Source of the DNA: Chitinophaga chungangae
Lineage (GTDB): Bacteria > Bacteroidota > Bacteroidia > Chitinophagales > Chitinophagaceae
Assembly (NCBI RefSeq): GCF_017742215.1
Contig: NZ_JAGHKP010000004.1
Location: 434,001 to 498,000, forward strand
DNA length: 64,000 nt
Direction of reading: 5' to 3'
Shown: positions 16,405 to 26,042 of the stretch, piece after piece
Numbering within the stretch: position 1 is the first letter of the stretch
Layout of the letters: each line of letters opens with the position of its first letter
Program-made: the position numbers and the translations under genes
The notes under the pieces: generated by a model
The model's database searches: none
Told to the model about the DNA's origin: nothing
What the model saw: only the letters and a program-made list of their open reading frames with translations

Positions 16405-19293
16405 TTAGTTGTTTATGGCCTGTTTGCCGAGTTGGGTCAGGAAGTCTGTCAGGTTGGTGTCTGGCGACAGCTGGAGTTTCTTGCGGAGGCGGTAACGGGC
16501 AATCTCCACCGCCTTTAAAGTGATGTTCAGCAGCTGCGCGATCTCCTTCGATGAGAGGTTCATCCGGAGGTAAGCGCATAATTTCAGGTCGTTAGGCGTA
16601 AGGTCGGGGTATGCCTGTTTGAGGTGATCAAAGAAATCGAAATTGACGTTGTTGAAATGAATGGCGAACTGGTCCCAGTCTTCGTTGCTTTTTTCCACCT
16701 CGCGGATCAGCTTCAGCAAATTCCGGAAAGCGGGGGTGCTTTCGCCCTCGGTGTCTTTTTTGATCAGCGAGGAAATGATCTCCCGGATCTTGGTGAGCAC
16801 TTCGCCCCGCTGTACCAGGTTGATGGTCATGGTGAGCAGCTCCCGGTCCTTAAAACCGATGTCTGTCTCCAGTTTTTCATTCCTGAGCTTGATAATTTCC
16901 TTCTCGTTCCTGTCCAGCTCCAGCTGATGCAGGTAATTCAGGTGCGTCTGTTCTTTCCGGTGTTTCTGCCGCTGCCACCGCATGGCGAGCCACACCAGTG
17001 CGCCCAGCAGGCAAACATACAGGCCGTAGGTCCAGTAACTGTTGTACCAGGCGCGCATCACCGCGAACCGGTACTGCACCGCGGGCGATTCGTTACCCAG
17101 GTTGTTGCGGGCCTTTACGGCAAAGGTGTATTCGCCCGGGGGCAGGTTGGTATAATCTTTTTCGCTTTTTGCGCTCCAGCCGCTCCATGCCCGGTCGAAA
17201 CCTTCCAGCTGGTAGCTGAACTCGATGTTGCGCTGCTGGTCGAACCGGGTGGAGGAATATTCGAAATGGAGAGAATTGAGGCTGCTGCTGAGCCGGAGAT
17301 GATCGTCATTCGCCGCATAACCGCCAAACAGCACGCTGTCTTCCTCCGTAGCCTTCACCTGGCCCAGGTACACTTCGGGCGGGTTATGCTGCTGACCGTA
17401 TTTTTTATAGTTCACATGAATGATCCCCTTGTTGCCGGCGATAAAAATATTTTCGCCGTTCCACGAATAAATGGATTCGTACCCGCCCAGCGCCATGCCG
17501 TTCAGCTCGGGGAAATACACGATGCCGTGGTTTTTCCCTTCGGAAGGTTTGTGAAAGTCCACCACGCCCACTTTTTTGTTGGTGATGAACCAGATGTTGC
17601 CCTCGCGGTCTTCGTGGAGGTACTGTATGCTCAGGTTTTTAAATATGGGCGACAAGGTTTTCGATGGTTCGAAGCGGTTCGAAGCGGGATTAAATTCGAA
17701 GACGCCGGCCTGCGTGGTGGCCACCATCCTGTTTTTGACGCGGTAGATATAATTGCCGTTGTTGGAAGGAAGGCCGTCTTTTTCCGTGAACAGCCGGCTG
17801 CCGGTAATGCGGGTATAATCCGCCGAAACGCCGATGCGGTAAATGCCGCGGTTTGGATGCGCCGCCCATACGAGGCCGGGGGTATTGTCCAGCGCCAGGA
17901 AACGCAGCGATTCGTTGATGCCGTCCAGCTGGCCAAGATCGGCGATGGCGCCGCCTTCCGCTTTGAAATGCCGCAGCCCGGTGTACGTGCCCACGAGAAT
18001 ATGCGCCGCCGGGAATACCTGCGTGGTGGGCCTGAACAGCCAGGAGCCAGCGCCGCCGTAAAGCCGCACGGCCGCATTGCCGTTCACCACCAGGCAGCCG
18101 TCCTCATGCCCGATCAGCAGGCGGTCGTTCACTTCCTCCAGGTTCCACACCTGCCCGGATGTGTTGCTTACTTCGGTGAACGAGCTGCGGGAATGACTGA
18201 GGTCCTGCTCCGAGAGGTCCACCGGTGATACATACAAACCGTTGGAGGTGCCCACGTATAATTTATTATCGAAGATGCGCGTGGCATAACCCGTTACCTG
18301 TTTGGTTTTGTCCGGGTAAATATATTTGATCGGGCTGTTGATCGCCAGTTGGTCGATGCCATCGTCCAGCCCCGCCCAGAGATTTTTATTGCGGTCCAGC
18401 AGCAGGCTGCGCACGTTGTTTTTCTGCAGCCCTTCGCGGTAGGAATAATTCTGCACCAGTTTCCCGTTTTTATCGACGATAAAAATGCCCGCGGAATTGG
18501 TGCCCAGTGCGTACCAGTTTTCGTTCACTTTGGCGGAACAATAGAGGCGGTCTTTGGTGAGAATATTGTCGATACCGGTTTGTTTGGGTATCAGGGTGTT
18601 TCCGTAGAGGAGGAAAAGCCCCTTTTTGAGCGTGGTCACCAGCAGGGTGTCTTTATTATATTCCATCATGCCGGTAACGGAAGTTTCCGCGAAAACGGGA
18701 TGTTCGCAGGCGGGTTTCCAGGCGCCGTTATCGTATACTACCAGTCCTTTTCCATGTTCCTGCGCGTACAGGAGGTTGCCGCCGCGGCCCATGTAGGCCC
18801 ATTTTTTTTCGGGCAGATAGGTTTTGATGGCGCCGTCTTTATATTGGAAGATCTTGTTTTTGGATTGAAAAAATACCTCGTCGTTGTACAGCGCGATGTT
18901 CCAGATGTCGGAGAAATTTTTGTCCGCCGCGGCCAGCAGTTGCGTGAGGGAATGATATTGCAGCCTGCCCTGGCCGTCTGCCGCGAAATACCCCATCTGG
19001 TCCTGCCCGCCGATATAAATTTTCCCAGCCGCGCCCACTTTCACGGAGCGTACGATGGATTGCTGCGGCAGGAGGTAACGCCGCCAGAATTTGCCGTCGA
19101 ACGTGAGCAGGCCTTCGCTGTTGCCGAAGTACAACAATCCTTTGTTATCCTGGTCTATGGCGGAGTTCTGAACGCCGGCCCCGTATTCGTAGCTATGGTA
19201 ATTGGTGATCTGCGGCAAAGCGGTTTGCCCCTGCCCCTGCGTGCAAAAATATTGGAGAAGTAATGAAACAATGATGGTGGCTGTCTTCTTCAC
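16405..19293 (-). CDS. Periplasmic beta-propeller / Y_Y_Y sensor with cytoplasmic LuxR-type HTH
   Basis: 962 residues. Signal peptide (MKKTATIIVSLLLQYFCTQG), two-component-regulator propeller repeats over about 25-640 (NKGLLYFGNSEGLLTFDGKF, KNLWAGLDDGIDQLAINSPI), then a Y_Y_Y domain (FSYQLEGFDRAWSGWS, YTNLPPGEYTFAVKARN). One membrane span follows (about 749-772, LYVCLLGALVWLAMRW), then a coiled coil (HQLELDRNEKEIIKLRNEK) and a C-terminal LuxR HTH (LTPNDLKLCAYLRMNLSSKE, IAQLLNITLKAVEIARYRLR). There is no histidine kinase or receiver: the sensor is fused directly to DNA binding. By analogy with hybrid two-component sensors of SusCD loci it should detect an oligosaccharide in the periplasm. It sits upstream of the SusCD pair on the same strand. 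Confidence 0.9.
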   Translation of the reverse strand: MKKTATIIVSLLLQYFCTQGQGQTALPQITNYHSYEYGAGVQNSAIDQDNKGLLYFGNSEGLLTFDGKFWRRYLLPQQSIVRSVKVGAAGKIYIGGQDQMGYFAADGQGRLQYHSLTQLLAAADKNFSDIWNIALYNDEVFFQSKNKIFQYKDGAIKTYLPEKKWAYMGRGGNLLYAQEHGKGLVVYDNGAWKPACEHPVFAETSVTGMMEYNKDTLLVTTLKKGLFLLYGNTLIPKQTGIDNILTKDRLYCSAKVNENWYALGTNSAGIFIVDKNGKLVQNYSYREGLQKNNVRSLLLDRNKNLWAGLDDGIDQLAINSPIKYIYPDKTKQVTGYATRIFDNKLYVGTSNGLYVSPVDLSEQDLSHSRSSFTEVSNTSGQVWNLEEVNDRLLIGHEDGCLVVNGNAAVRLYGGAGSWLFRPTTQVFPAAHILVGTYTGLRHFKAEGGAIADLGQLDGINESLRFLALDNTPGLVWAAHPNRGIYRIGVSADYTRITGSRLFTEKDGLPSNNGNYIYRVKNRMVATTQAGVFEFNPASNRFEPSKTLSPIFKNLSIQYLHEDREGNIWFITNKKVGVVDFHKPSEGKNHGIVYFPELNGMALGGYESIYSWNGENIFIAGNKGIIHVNYKKYGQQHNPPEVYLGQVKATEEDSVLFGGYAANDDHLRLSSSLNSLHFEYSSTRFDQQRNIEFSYQLEGFDRAWSGWSAKSEKDYTNLPPGEYTFAVKARNNLGNESPAVQYRFAVMRAWYNSYWTYGLYVCLLGALVWLAMRWQRQKHRKEQTHLNYLHQLELDRNEKEIIKLRNEKLETDIGFKDRELLTMTINLVQRGEVLTKIREIISSLIKKDTEGESTPAFRNLLKLIREVEKSNEDWDQFAIHFNNVNFDFFDHLKQAYPDLTPNDLKLCAYLRMNLSSKEIAQLLNITLKAVEIARYRLRKKLQLSPDTNLTDFLTQLGKQAINN

Positions 19294-19374
19294 GTTGGAT
19301 CAAATTTAATAACCCCCACATCAATTTCCAGCAATTATTTTTGCCGCAAATGCGCGTACAATATACGCTTATCG

Positions 19375-20961
19375 CTATTCTTCCTCGTATTTCATCCGCA
19401 GCTTTTCTTCTTCCAGGTCCAGCAGCGTGAGGTATTTGCGCACCATTTCTTCGTTTACGCCCTGCTGTTTGTTGATGAAATGCAATGAATCGCGCTGATG
19501 GGAAAGCAATTGTTTGTACACGTCCCGGTAATGCGCCTGGTCTTCGTCCGTATCGCCCGGTTCCAGCTGGTCGTTCTCGAAACGGTTCCGCAGGTTCTGC
19601 AAAGATTTGCTGGCGCCGAGCGCTTCCGCATGATGTTCGTCCAGGTAACGGATGCTGATGCCGGACAGTTGCAGGCGGAGGTCTTTTTCCTGTTCTTCCG
19701 GCGTTTTTTCATAATCGGGGTCTTCCATTTTCACCCACCTGATCAGCGGCGGCAATGTAAGGCCCTGCACCACGAGGGTGAGCAGTATCACGGTGAAGGT
19801 GATAAAAAGTATGAGGTTGCGCTGCGGGAAAGGCAGTCCGCTGCTTTTGAGCGTAAGGGGAATAGAAAGCGCCGCCGCAAGCGACACCACGCCGCGCATG
19901 CCCGCCCAGCCGAACAGCAGCGGGCCTTTCCAGCCGGGCCGGCTGTCTGCCGTGGTAATAAAACGGCTGATAAAAACCGTGAAAACCGAAGCGCCCATGG
20001 TGCTGAGCAGTCTTGCAAAAATCAGCACCACGGTGATCAGCACGCCGTACCAGATGGCGTTGCCAAGACTTACATCGCCAAGGCCGTTCACGATCACCGG
20101 CAGCTCGAGGCCGATAAGCATAAATACGATTCCGTTCAGCACAAACCCGATGGTGGACCATACATTGCTGCCCCTGACCCTGCTGGCGGTGCTGAGAATG
20201 AGATGACTGCGCGCCGAAAGGTACAGTCCGCCGCTCACCACGGCCAGCACGCCGGAGAAGTGGAACGATTCCGCCGCGATGTACATCACATAAGGCGCGG
20301 TGAAAGTGAGCACGATGTCCATATTCGGCGTGGTGGGCAGCCAACGGTGAATGGCGTAGTAGACCATGCCGATCGCGATGCCGGTGACAATGCCCATTAC
20401 GATCACGATCATGAAACTGATGGCTGCGTCGTGGAATACGAACTTCCCGGTGTCTACCGCCGCCAGCGCAAAGCGGAACACGATCAGGCTCGCCGCGTCG
20501 TTCAGCAGGCTTTCGCCTTCCACGATGGCGGAAAGGCGTTTGGGCGCTTTTACGGATTTCAGTACGGAAGTGGCGGACACTGCGTCCGGCGGGCTTACAA
20601 TGCCGCCGAGCAAAAAGCCCAGCGCCAGCGTAAAGCCGGGTATCAGCGAGTTAGACACGAGGGCTACCACGAACGAGGTGACGATCACGATCAGGAAAGC
20701 AAAACTGGAGATCACCCTCCGCCAGCGCCACAGGTCTTTCCACGAGGTGTACCACGCTGCCTCGTAAAGCAATGGCGGCAAAAAGATCACGAAGATCAGT
20801 TCAGGGTTGATATTCACCGCCGGTATGCCGGGAACGGCGCAAAGCGCCAGCCCGCCCAGCACCAGCACGATGGGGTAGGCTACTTTCAGTTTTTGCGCCA
20901 GCATTACCAGGAACAGGATGATAATGATAAGGGCGAGGTATTGCGAAAAATTCTCTAGCAT
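19375..20961 (-). CDS. Na+/H+ antiporter, CPA1 family
   Basis: 528 residues with about 12 membrane spans and a charged cytoplasmic tail (about 410-528). Family motifs: LPPLLYEAAWYTSW, GGIVSPPDAVSATSVLK and VEGESLLNDAASLIVFR, whose Asn-Asp pair is the expected ion-binding site. It exchanges sodium for protons across the inner membrane. The start is 15 bases after the stop of the flavin reductase gene, so the two are probably co-transcribed. Confidence 0.92.
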   Translation of the reverse strand: MLENFSQYLALIIIILFLVMLAQKLKVAYPIVLVLGGLALCAVPGIPAVNINPELIFVIFLPPLLYEAAWYTSWKDLWRWRRVISSFAFLIVIVTSFVVALVSNSLIPGFTLALGFLLGGIVSPPDAVSATSVLKSVKAPKRLSAIVEGESLLNDAASLIVFRFALAAVDTGKFVFHDAAISFMIVIVMGIVTGIAIGMVYYAIHRWLPTTPNMDIVLTFTAPYVMYIAAESFHFSGVLAVVSGGLYLSARSHLILSTASRVRGSNVWSTIGFVLNGIVFMLIGLELPVIVNGLGDVSLGNAIWYGVLITVVLIFARLLSTMGASVFTVFISRFITTADSRPGWKGPLLFGWAGMRGVVSLAAALSIPLTLKSSGLPFPQRNLILFITFTVILLTLVVQGLTLPPLIRWVKMEDPDYEKTPEEQEKDLRLQLSGISIRYLDEHHAEALGASKSLQNLRNRFENDQLEPGDTDEDQAHYRDVYKQLLSHQRDSLHFINKQQGVNEEMVRKYLTLLDLEEEKLRMKYEEE

Positions 20962-20976
20962 ATGTTTCGTACAGGC

Positions 20977-21537
20977 TTACAGGTTTTGCGGTTTGAATAA
21001 CTCCGGGAAAGATAAGTGTTTGCCCGAAACCATAAAAATGCCTTCTCCCCGGTAATGCAGGGTTTTGGGGTATTTCGGGTAAGTGGCTGTTTGCGCGGCC
21101 GTTACCTCTAGGATAAAAAAATTGTATTTGTCCAGCATCCGGCGGTCTGCCACGCGGCATTCGATATTGGCGTAACATTCCTTTATCAGCGGGGCTTTCA
21201 CGGTTTTAGCGGCTTCCGCGGTGAGCCCGAACTTTTTGAACTTGTCGGTTTTTGCGCCGGTGGTATTGCCGATTCCGATCACGGTTTCCACCATATCGGC
21301 GGTGGGAATGTTGATCACGCATTCGCCGCTTTGCCGGATCATTTCAAAACTGTGATTGGCCGCGGTGATCATGCAGCCGATAAGGGAGGGGGAAAACTCC
21401 ATCACCGTATGCCAGCCCATGGTCATGATATTGTTCCTGCCTTTGTGAAAGGAGCTGACCAGCACGATGGGGCCGGGCTCGAGGTATTTGCGGATTTTCT
21501 CCACCGGCAGCATGGATTTTTTGTAGGTTCTTTTCAT
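20977..21537 (-). CDS. Flavin reductase-like FMN-binding protein
   Basis: 186 residues from the ATG at 21537 (MKRTYKKSMLPVEKIRKYLE); an in-frame start at 21639 gives a non-family leader. The flavin-reductase split-barrel pattern is present: GPIVLVSSFHKGRNNIMTMG, FSPSLIGCMITAANHSFEMI, GECVINIPTADMVETVIGIG. Such proteins bind FMN and reduce flavins or act as oxidoreductases; substrate unknown. Upstream of and probably co-transcribed with the antiporter. Confidence 0.88.
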   Translation of the reverse strand: MKRTYKKSMLPVEKIRKYLEPGPIVLVSSFHKGRNNIMTMGWHTVMEFSPSLIGCMITAANHSFEMIRQSGECVINIPTADMVETVIGIGNTTGAKTDKFKKFGLTAEAAKTVKAPLIKECYANIECRVADRRMLDKYNFFILEVTAAQTATYPKYPKTLHYRGEGIFMVSGKHLSFPELFKPQNL

Positions 21538-21705
21538 GTGCTTGCGGGTTTTTAAACGACGGGTTATCACGAAAATACGGCATTTCAAAAACCGGATGGC
21601 AAAATGCCCGTTTCCGGCCCGGATATGTTTCCAATTCATACGCCCTTTCCCTCAATTCATACACTCCGCCCATCGCAAACCCGCGGTTTTTAATACATTT
21701 ATAGT

Positions 21706-22758
21706 ATGCGCCTCAAGAGATACAGCCGGAAAGAACCGCTCGTGTTCGTCTGGGTCATGGCCCCTTACGTCGTGATCATGAACATGGTGATCTACGGCGC
21801 CTGCATCTGGCGCTCCCTGGCCGCTTTTGCCAGTACCTTCTTCAGCAGCGTCCTGTATTTCCTCGTCATTTACCTCGTGTTCGGCATGGTGGCCGTGCTG
21901 ATCCGCACCCGCATCCCCGCCGGCAGCGACCTGTTCAGGCGTATTTCGGTAATGCTGCCCGTTTTTTATATCATGAACATCGGCAGCGTTGCCGGGCTGT
22001 TTGAACTTTCATCCCGCCTCTCTTTCGTGGTGTGCGACATCAAACCGCACATGTACTGGTGGGCCGTTCTTTTCGGCTGCATCCTCAGCACCGCCATCAC
22101 TTTCATTAACGAAGGGATGGCTAACTGGGAACAATGGAAAGATTCGCTGGCGGAAACGGAAAAGCTCAGGAACGCCTACCAGCGCAGTAAATTGCTGGGA
22201 CTGAAAGGACAGATCAACCCGCATTTCCTCTTCAATTGTTTCAACACGCTCTCCGGCCTCATCGGCGAAAACGAAGCCGAAGCCGAACGTTTCCTCGATG
22301 AAATGAGCCGCGTGCACCGTTACCTTCTCCGCAACGACGACGAACTGCTGGTGCCGCTGGCCGAAGAACTGAAGTTCGCCCGCTCTTACCTTCATCTCAC
22401 CGAACAGCGCTTCGGCTCTGCCATCGCGGCTTCCGTTAATATCGACCCGGAGCTGCACGGCTGCGGCATACCGCCGCTCAGCATGCAGGTGATCCTGGAA
22501 AATATCATCTATACCAACGCCATCAGCAAAAAAAATCCGCTGATGATCCTCATAGAAGCCGTTTCGGCGCAGGAGATCGCGATCACGCACTCCGTGTTCG
22601 AAAAAACGGTGGTGCAGCATATGCAGGTGGAAGAAGGGCTGGATAACCTGCTGAACAAATACAAGCTGCTCAACGCGCCGCCCGTAATGATCCGCGAAGA
22701 CGGGGAGCACCGCACCATCGTTCTTCCATTGTTTGACGGAACAAATCTCCCCGCATGA
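21706..22758 (+). CDS. LytS-type sensor histidine kinase with degenerate ATP-binding motifs
   Basis: 350 residues: four hydrophobic segments in the first 135, then the His_kinase motif QINPHFLFNCFNTLSGLIGE with His173. The ATP-binding half departs from family norm. The N-box reads ENIIYTNAIS where the neighbour has ENAVKHNVVS. The glycine-rich box reads VEEGLDNLLNKY instead of STGIGLQNIRDKY, losing the first glycines. It may be inactive as an ATPase and act as a partner of the kinase encoded next. Its stop overlaps that gene's ATG (22755-22758). A third gene, the LytTR regulator, completes the operon. Signal unknown. Confidence 0.88.
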   Translation: MRLKRYSRKEPLVFVWVMAPYVVIMNMVIYGACIWRSLAAFASTFFSSVLYFLVIYLVFGMVAVLIRTRIPAGSDLFRRISVMLPVFYIMNIGSVAGLFELSSRLSFVVCDIKPHMYWWAVLFGCILSTAITFINEGMANWEQWKDSLAETEKLRNAYQRSKLLGLKGQINPHFLFNCFNTLSGLIGENEAEAERFLDEMSRVHRYLLRNDDELLVPLAEELKFARSYLHLTEQRFGSAIAASVNIDPELHGCGIPPLSMQVILENIIYTNAISKKNPLMILIEAVSAQEIAITHSVFEKTVVQHMQVEEGLDNLLNKYKLLNAPPVMIREDGEHRTIVLPLFDGTNLPA

Positions 22759-23801
22759 AACTGCCAGTGGTAAATAAGATCCACCTGTGGAGCTTTATTC
22801 TCTCCATGCCGTTTATCAGCCTGGCGCTGAATTACGTCATGTATGGCAACAGGGTGTATACAGACTGGCGGATCTGGGCGGAATCCGTTCCGCTGATCTA
22901 TCTCATCGGGTTGTTTTCCTGGTTCGGGCACGAACTGTATCACAATTTCACCGTGCGCACTTTCCCCGGCATCGACCAGACCAAACGGCGCGTGCTGATG
23001 AAATGCGCGGTGAACCTGCTGGTTATGACGCCTTCCGTGCTCCTGATCCTTTTCACCTATCATTATTTCCACATCCTTGGTTACAGCCTTAAGCCAGACG
23101 ATCTTACCTACGGTTATCTCGTGGGCCTGGCCGTGAACATCGTGTTCGAAACGCTTTGGGAAGTAGTGTACATCATCGAAAAATACAAGGAAACGGCGCG
23201 CGAAATGGAACTGCTCGAAGAAATGCACCTGCAGCAGGAATTCGAGAACCTGAAAATGAAAGTGAACCCGCATTTCCTGTTCAATTGTTTTAATACGTTG
23301 TCGTCGCTTATTTCGGAAGATAAAGAGCAGGCCGAGACCTTTCTCGACGAACTGAGCAAAGTGTACCGTTACCTGCTGCGCAACAACGAAAATGGTATGA
23401 GCACGGTGGAAAAGGAGGTGAATTTTATCCAGAGTTATTACCAGTTGCTGAAAACCCGCCATGGCGAAGGGTTTAGCATGGACGTGCAGATCGATCCCGT
23501 GTACATGCAGTACGAGCTGCCCGCGCTGAGCCTGCAGCTGCTGGTGGAAAACGCGGTGAAACATAACGTGGTGAGCCGGCAGAAACCGATCGCGGTAAGC
23601 ATCGTTTCCACCGGCAGCGCTTACCTGGAAATACAGAACAACCTGGCGAAAAAGAAGCAGGCCGCGGAATCCACCGGCATCGGCCTGCAAAATATACGTG
23701 ATAAATACAGGCTGTTGCGGCGGCACGACATGGAAGTGCGCGAAGAAGAAGGCCGGTTCGTGGTAAAACTGCCCCTGATCGCCGGCCACAGCGGATCTTA
23801 A
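22755..23801 (+). CDS. LytS-type sensor histidine kinase
   Basis: 348 residues, four membrane spans in the first 140, then the family motif VNPHFLFNCFNTLSSLISED with His173. The ATP-binding region is intact: N-box LLVENAVKHNVVSRQKP and G-box STGIGLQNIRDKYRLL. Same length and His position as the preceding gene, with which it shares four bases, so the two look like a tandem duplication. It should phosphorylate the LytTR regulator encoded 11 bases downstream. Confidence 0.95.
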   Translation: MKLPVVNKIHLWSFILSMPFISLALNYVMYGNRVYTDWRIWAESVPLIYLIGLFSWFGHELYHNFTVRTFPGIDQTKRRVLMKCAVNLLVMTPSVLLILFTYHYFHILGYSLKPDDLTYGYLVGLAVNIVFETLWEVVYIIEKYKETAREMELLEEMHLQQEFENLKMKVNPHFLFNCFNTLSSLISEDKEQAETFLDELSKVYRYLLRNNENGMSTVEKEVNFIQSYYQLLKTRHGEGFSMDVQIDPVYMQYELPALSLQLLVENAVKHNVVSRQKPIAVSIVSTGSAYLEIQNNLAKKKQAAESTGIGLQNIRDKYRLLRRHDMEVREEEGRFVVKLPLIAGHSGS

Positions 23802-23812
23802 AAGTTTTGAGT

Positions 23813-24595
23813 ATGAATATTTTTATCGTGGAAGACGAAGAGCTGGCAGTGAAAAAACTGCAGAAAACATTGCTGGCGGTAGATGCCTCCTGTAAAGTGG
23901 TAGGCACGGCGGACAGTATCGCCGGCGCGGTGGAATGGCTGCAATCCAACCCGCAGCCGGACCTGATTTTGATGGACATAGAACTGGCAGACGGCCAGAG
24001 CTTCGAGATCTTCCAGCTCACGGACGTGAAAAGCCCGGTCGTGTTCACCACCAGCTACGACGAATATGCGTTGAAAGCCTTCAAGGTGAACAGTATCGAT
24101 TACCTGCTGAAACCCGTGCAGAAAGACGAGCTGCAGGCCGCGCTGCACAAATACCGCGAGATCAGGAACCGGTACAGCACCAGTCCCGCTTTTGGCGATC
24201 ACCGGAATGTAGACAGCCTGCTGAAGGAATTGCAGGACAAACTGCAGCCGCCCGCCTACCGGAAACGTTTTCTGGTGAAACACGGGCGCAAGCTGATCTC
24301 GGTGGAAGTGGGCGATATCGCGTATTATTTCTGCGACGGCCGTCTCAACTTCTTCAAAACCTTCGACAACCAGAAATACGTGATCGACTATACGATGGAT
24401 GAGCTGGATGCTATGCTCGACCCCGAGCAGTTCTTCCGCATCAGCCGGTCTTTTTTCGTGTCTATCCGCAGCATCGACAAGATCGACGATTATTTCGGCA
24501 ACCGCCTGATACTGGGACTCAAGCCCACGGAGAGCAAGGAAGCGCTCGTAAGCCGCGAGCGCGTTACGGAGTTCAAAAAGTGGATGGGGAAATGA
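23813..24595 (+). CDS. LytTR-family response regulator
   Basis: 260 residues from the ATG at 23813; a TTG two codons upstream is possible but weaker. Receiver domain 1-120: acidic pocket Glu7-Asp8, phosphoacceptor Asp55 in LILMDIELADG, and the conserved Lys in YLLKPVQKDEL. LytTR DNA-binding domain at about 150-258 (RFLVKHGRKLISVEVGDIAY, FFRISRSFFVSIRSIDKID). It is the output of the two LytS kinases upstream. Targets unknown. The gene ends 8 bases from the convergent ClC gene, with no clear terminator between. Confidence 0.95.
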   Translation: MNIFIVEDEELAVKKLQKTLLAVDASCKVVGTADSIAGAVEWLQSNPQPDLILMDIELADGQSFEIFQLTDVKSPVVFTTSYDEYALKAFKVNSIDYLLKPVQKDELQAALHKYREIRNRYSTSPAFGDHRNVDSLLKELQDKLQPPAYRKRFLVKHGRKLISVEVGDIAYYFCDGRLNFFKTFDNQKYVIDYTMDELDAMLDPEQFFRISRSFFVSIRSIDKIDDYFGNRLILGLKPTESKEALVSRERVTEFKKWMGK

Positions 24596-24603
24596 CCGGG
24601 CGA

Positions 24604-25986
24604 TCAGAAGTGATCGTGGATGTTTTCGTCCGTCAGGATCTTTCTTTCCACCAACGACTTATGGTATACCGAATGTTTTTCGTATTTGCGGGTGATGAAA
24701 TACGAAATGGCCGATACGATCATGAGCGGGATGAAAAGTTTATACCCGCCTGAAATTTCCGCCAGCAAAAAGATCGCCGTCAGCGGCGCATGCATCACGC
24801 CCGCCACCACTCCGGCCATCGCCGCGATGATGAAATTCGGCGTATTCAGCTGGTAAAAGCCCGAAAGATTGACGAGATAGGCGAACAGGAAACCGGTAAG
24901 GCCACCCGTGATCATAGACGGCGCAAAGATACCGCCGTTGCCGCCCGCGCTGATGGTGAGGCAGGAACAAATGACCTTGAACACCAGCATCAGCACCGTC
25001 ATCAGGACAATAGCCCAAGCCTGCGCGCTGTAGCCCTGCAGGAAAGAATGCGCGGTAACGGAAGTATAACGGCCTTCGAGCAGGCTCGTGATCACGGAAT
25101 ATCCTTCGCCATACAGCCCCGGCAGCAGGAAAATCAACAGGCACAACGGGATGCCCGCCACCAGCCAGGTTTTCCAGTTCATGCGTTTTTTTTCGAAATA
25201 CCCTTCTATAAAATCCACGGAACGCGTGATGTAAACGGAGATCATTCCGCAGCAGATGCCCAGCAGGATGTAAAAGGGAATGGCCTCGATGCTCCAGCTT
25301 TCGCTGGCGGTGAAAATAAATTTACCGGGATAAAGTACCTGCGATACTACGGTGGCCGTAGCGGTGGAGATCAGTAAAGGAATAAAGAAAGGAATGCTGA
25401 AATCGAGCAGGAAAATTTCCAGTACAAAAATGATCCCGGCGAAAGGGCTGTTGAATACCGCGGCCAGTCCGCTGGCGGTGCCGCAGGCCAGCAAAAGCAC
25501 CGTGTCTTTGGGCGAAAGCCGCAGGTCGTGCCCGGTATTGGAGCCAATAGCCGCGCCCGTAGCCACGATGGGCGCTTCCAGCCCAACGCTGCCGCCAAAC
25601 GCTACGGTGATGGCGCTGGTAATAATATGGCCGTAGGTGTGCCGCTTTTCGATGCGGCCTTTATTGGATACGATGTTGTGAATGATGAAACCCACGCCGC
25701 GGTTGAGCCGGTTGCGGAAAAAACGGGTGAGCAGCAGGAGGGAAAGACCGGTGCCGATCAGGGGCAGCACGGCGGAAAGCCAGTTGCTGCTCATGAAGTT
25801 GTTCATCGCTTCCACGCGATGTTCGAAAAATTGTACGGTCAGTTTCAGCAAAACCGCTGCCAGCGCCGCTACAACACCTACAACAAAACTGAGGATAATG
25901 AGAAAATTCCTGTGAGAGGTAAACCTGGTCCTGTAATTCCCGAATCTTATCAGCAACCTGTAGTACTTGTTTCCGGCTCCTTCCAT
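24604..25986 (-). CDS. ClC-family chloride channel or H+/Cl- exchanger
   Basis: 460 residues with about ten membrane helices. Family signatures: GGSVGLEAPIVATGAAIGS, where Glu is at the gating position; TASGLAAVFNSPFAGIIFVLE-type segment; SAGGNGGIFAPSMITGG. No C-terminal CBS domains, so it is the short form. It would move chloride across the inner membrane; exchanger versus channel cannot be decided by eye. Convergent with the LytTR gene. Confidence 0.92.
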   Translation of the reverse strand: MEGAGNKYYRLLIRFGNYRTRFTSHRNFLIILSFVVGVVAALAAVLLKLTVQFFEHRVEAMNNFMSSNWLSAVLPLIGTGLSLLLLTRFFRNRLNRGVGFIIHNIVSNKGRIEKRHTYGHIITSAITVAFGGSVGLEAPIVATGAAIGSNTGHDLRLSPKDTVLLLACGTASGLAAVFNSPFAGIIFVLEIFLLDFSIPFFIPLLISTATATVVSQVLYPGKFIFTASESWSIEAIPFYILLGICCGMISVYITRSVDFIEGYFEKKRMNWKTWLVAGIPLCLLIFLLPGLYGEGYSVITSLLEGRYTSVTAHSFLQGYSAQAWAIVLMTVLMLVFKVICSCLTISAGGNGGIFAPSMITGGLTGFLFAYLVNLSGFYQLNTPNFIIAAMAGVVAGVMHAPLTAIFLLAEISGGYKLFIPLMIVSAISYFITRKYEKHSVYHKSLVERKILTDENIHDHF

Positions 25987-26042
25987 GGGCCGAAAATAAG
26001 CAAAACGGAATAAATGGTGTTTTGCAGGACGTTGTTAAAAGA

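Noticed and set aside
19301..19308. TAAATTTG on the minus strand as promoter of the propeller regulator
   Set aside because: It matches TAnnTTTG but lies only 8 bases before the ATG, which would give an almost leaderless mRNA; probably chance in an AT-rich spacer.
21694..21701. TACATTTA as promoter of the first LytS kinase
   Set aside because: It deviates from consensus at the last base and lies 4 bases before the start codon.
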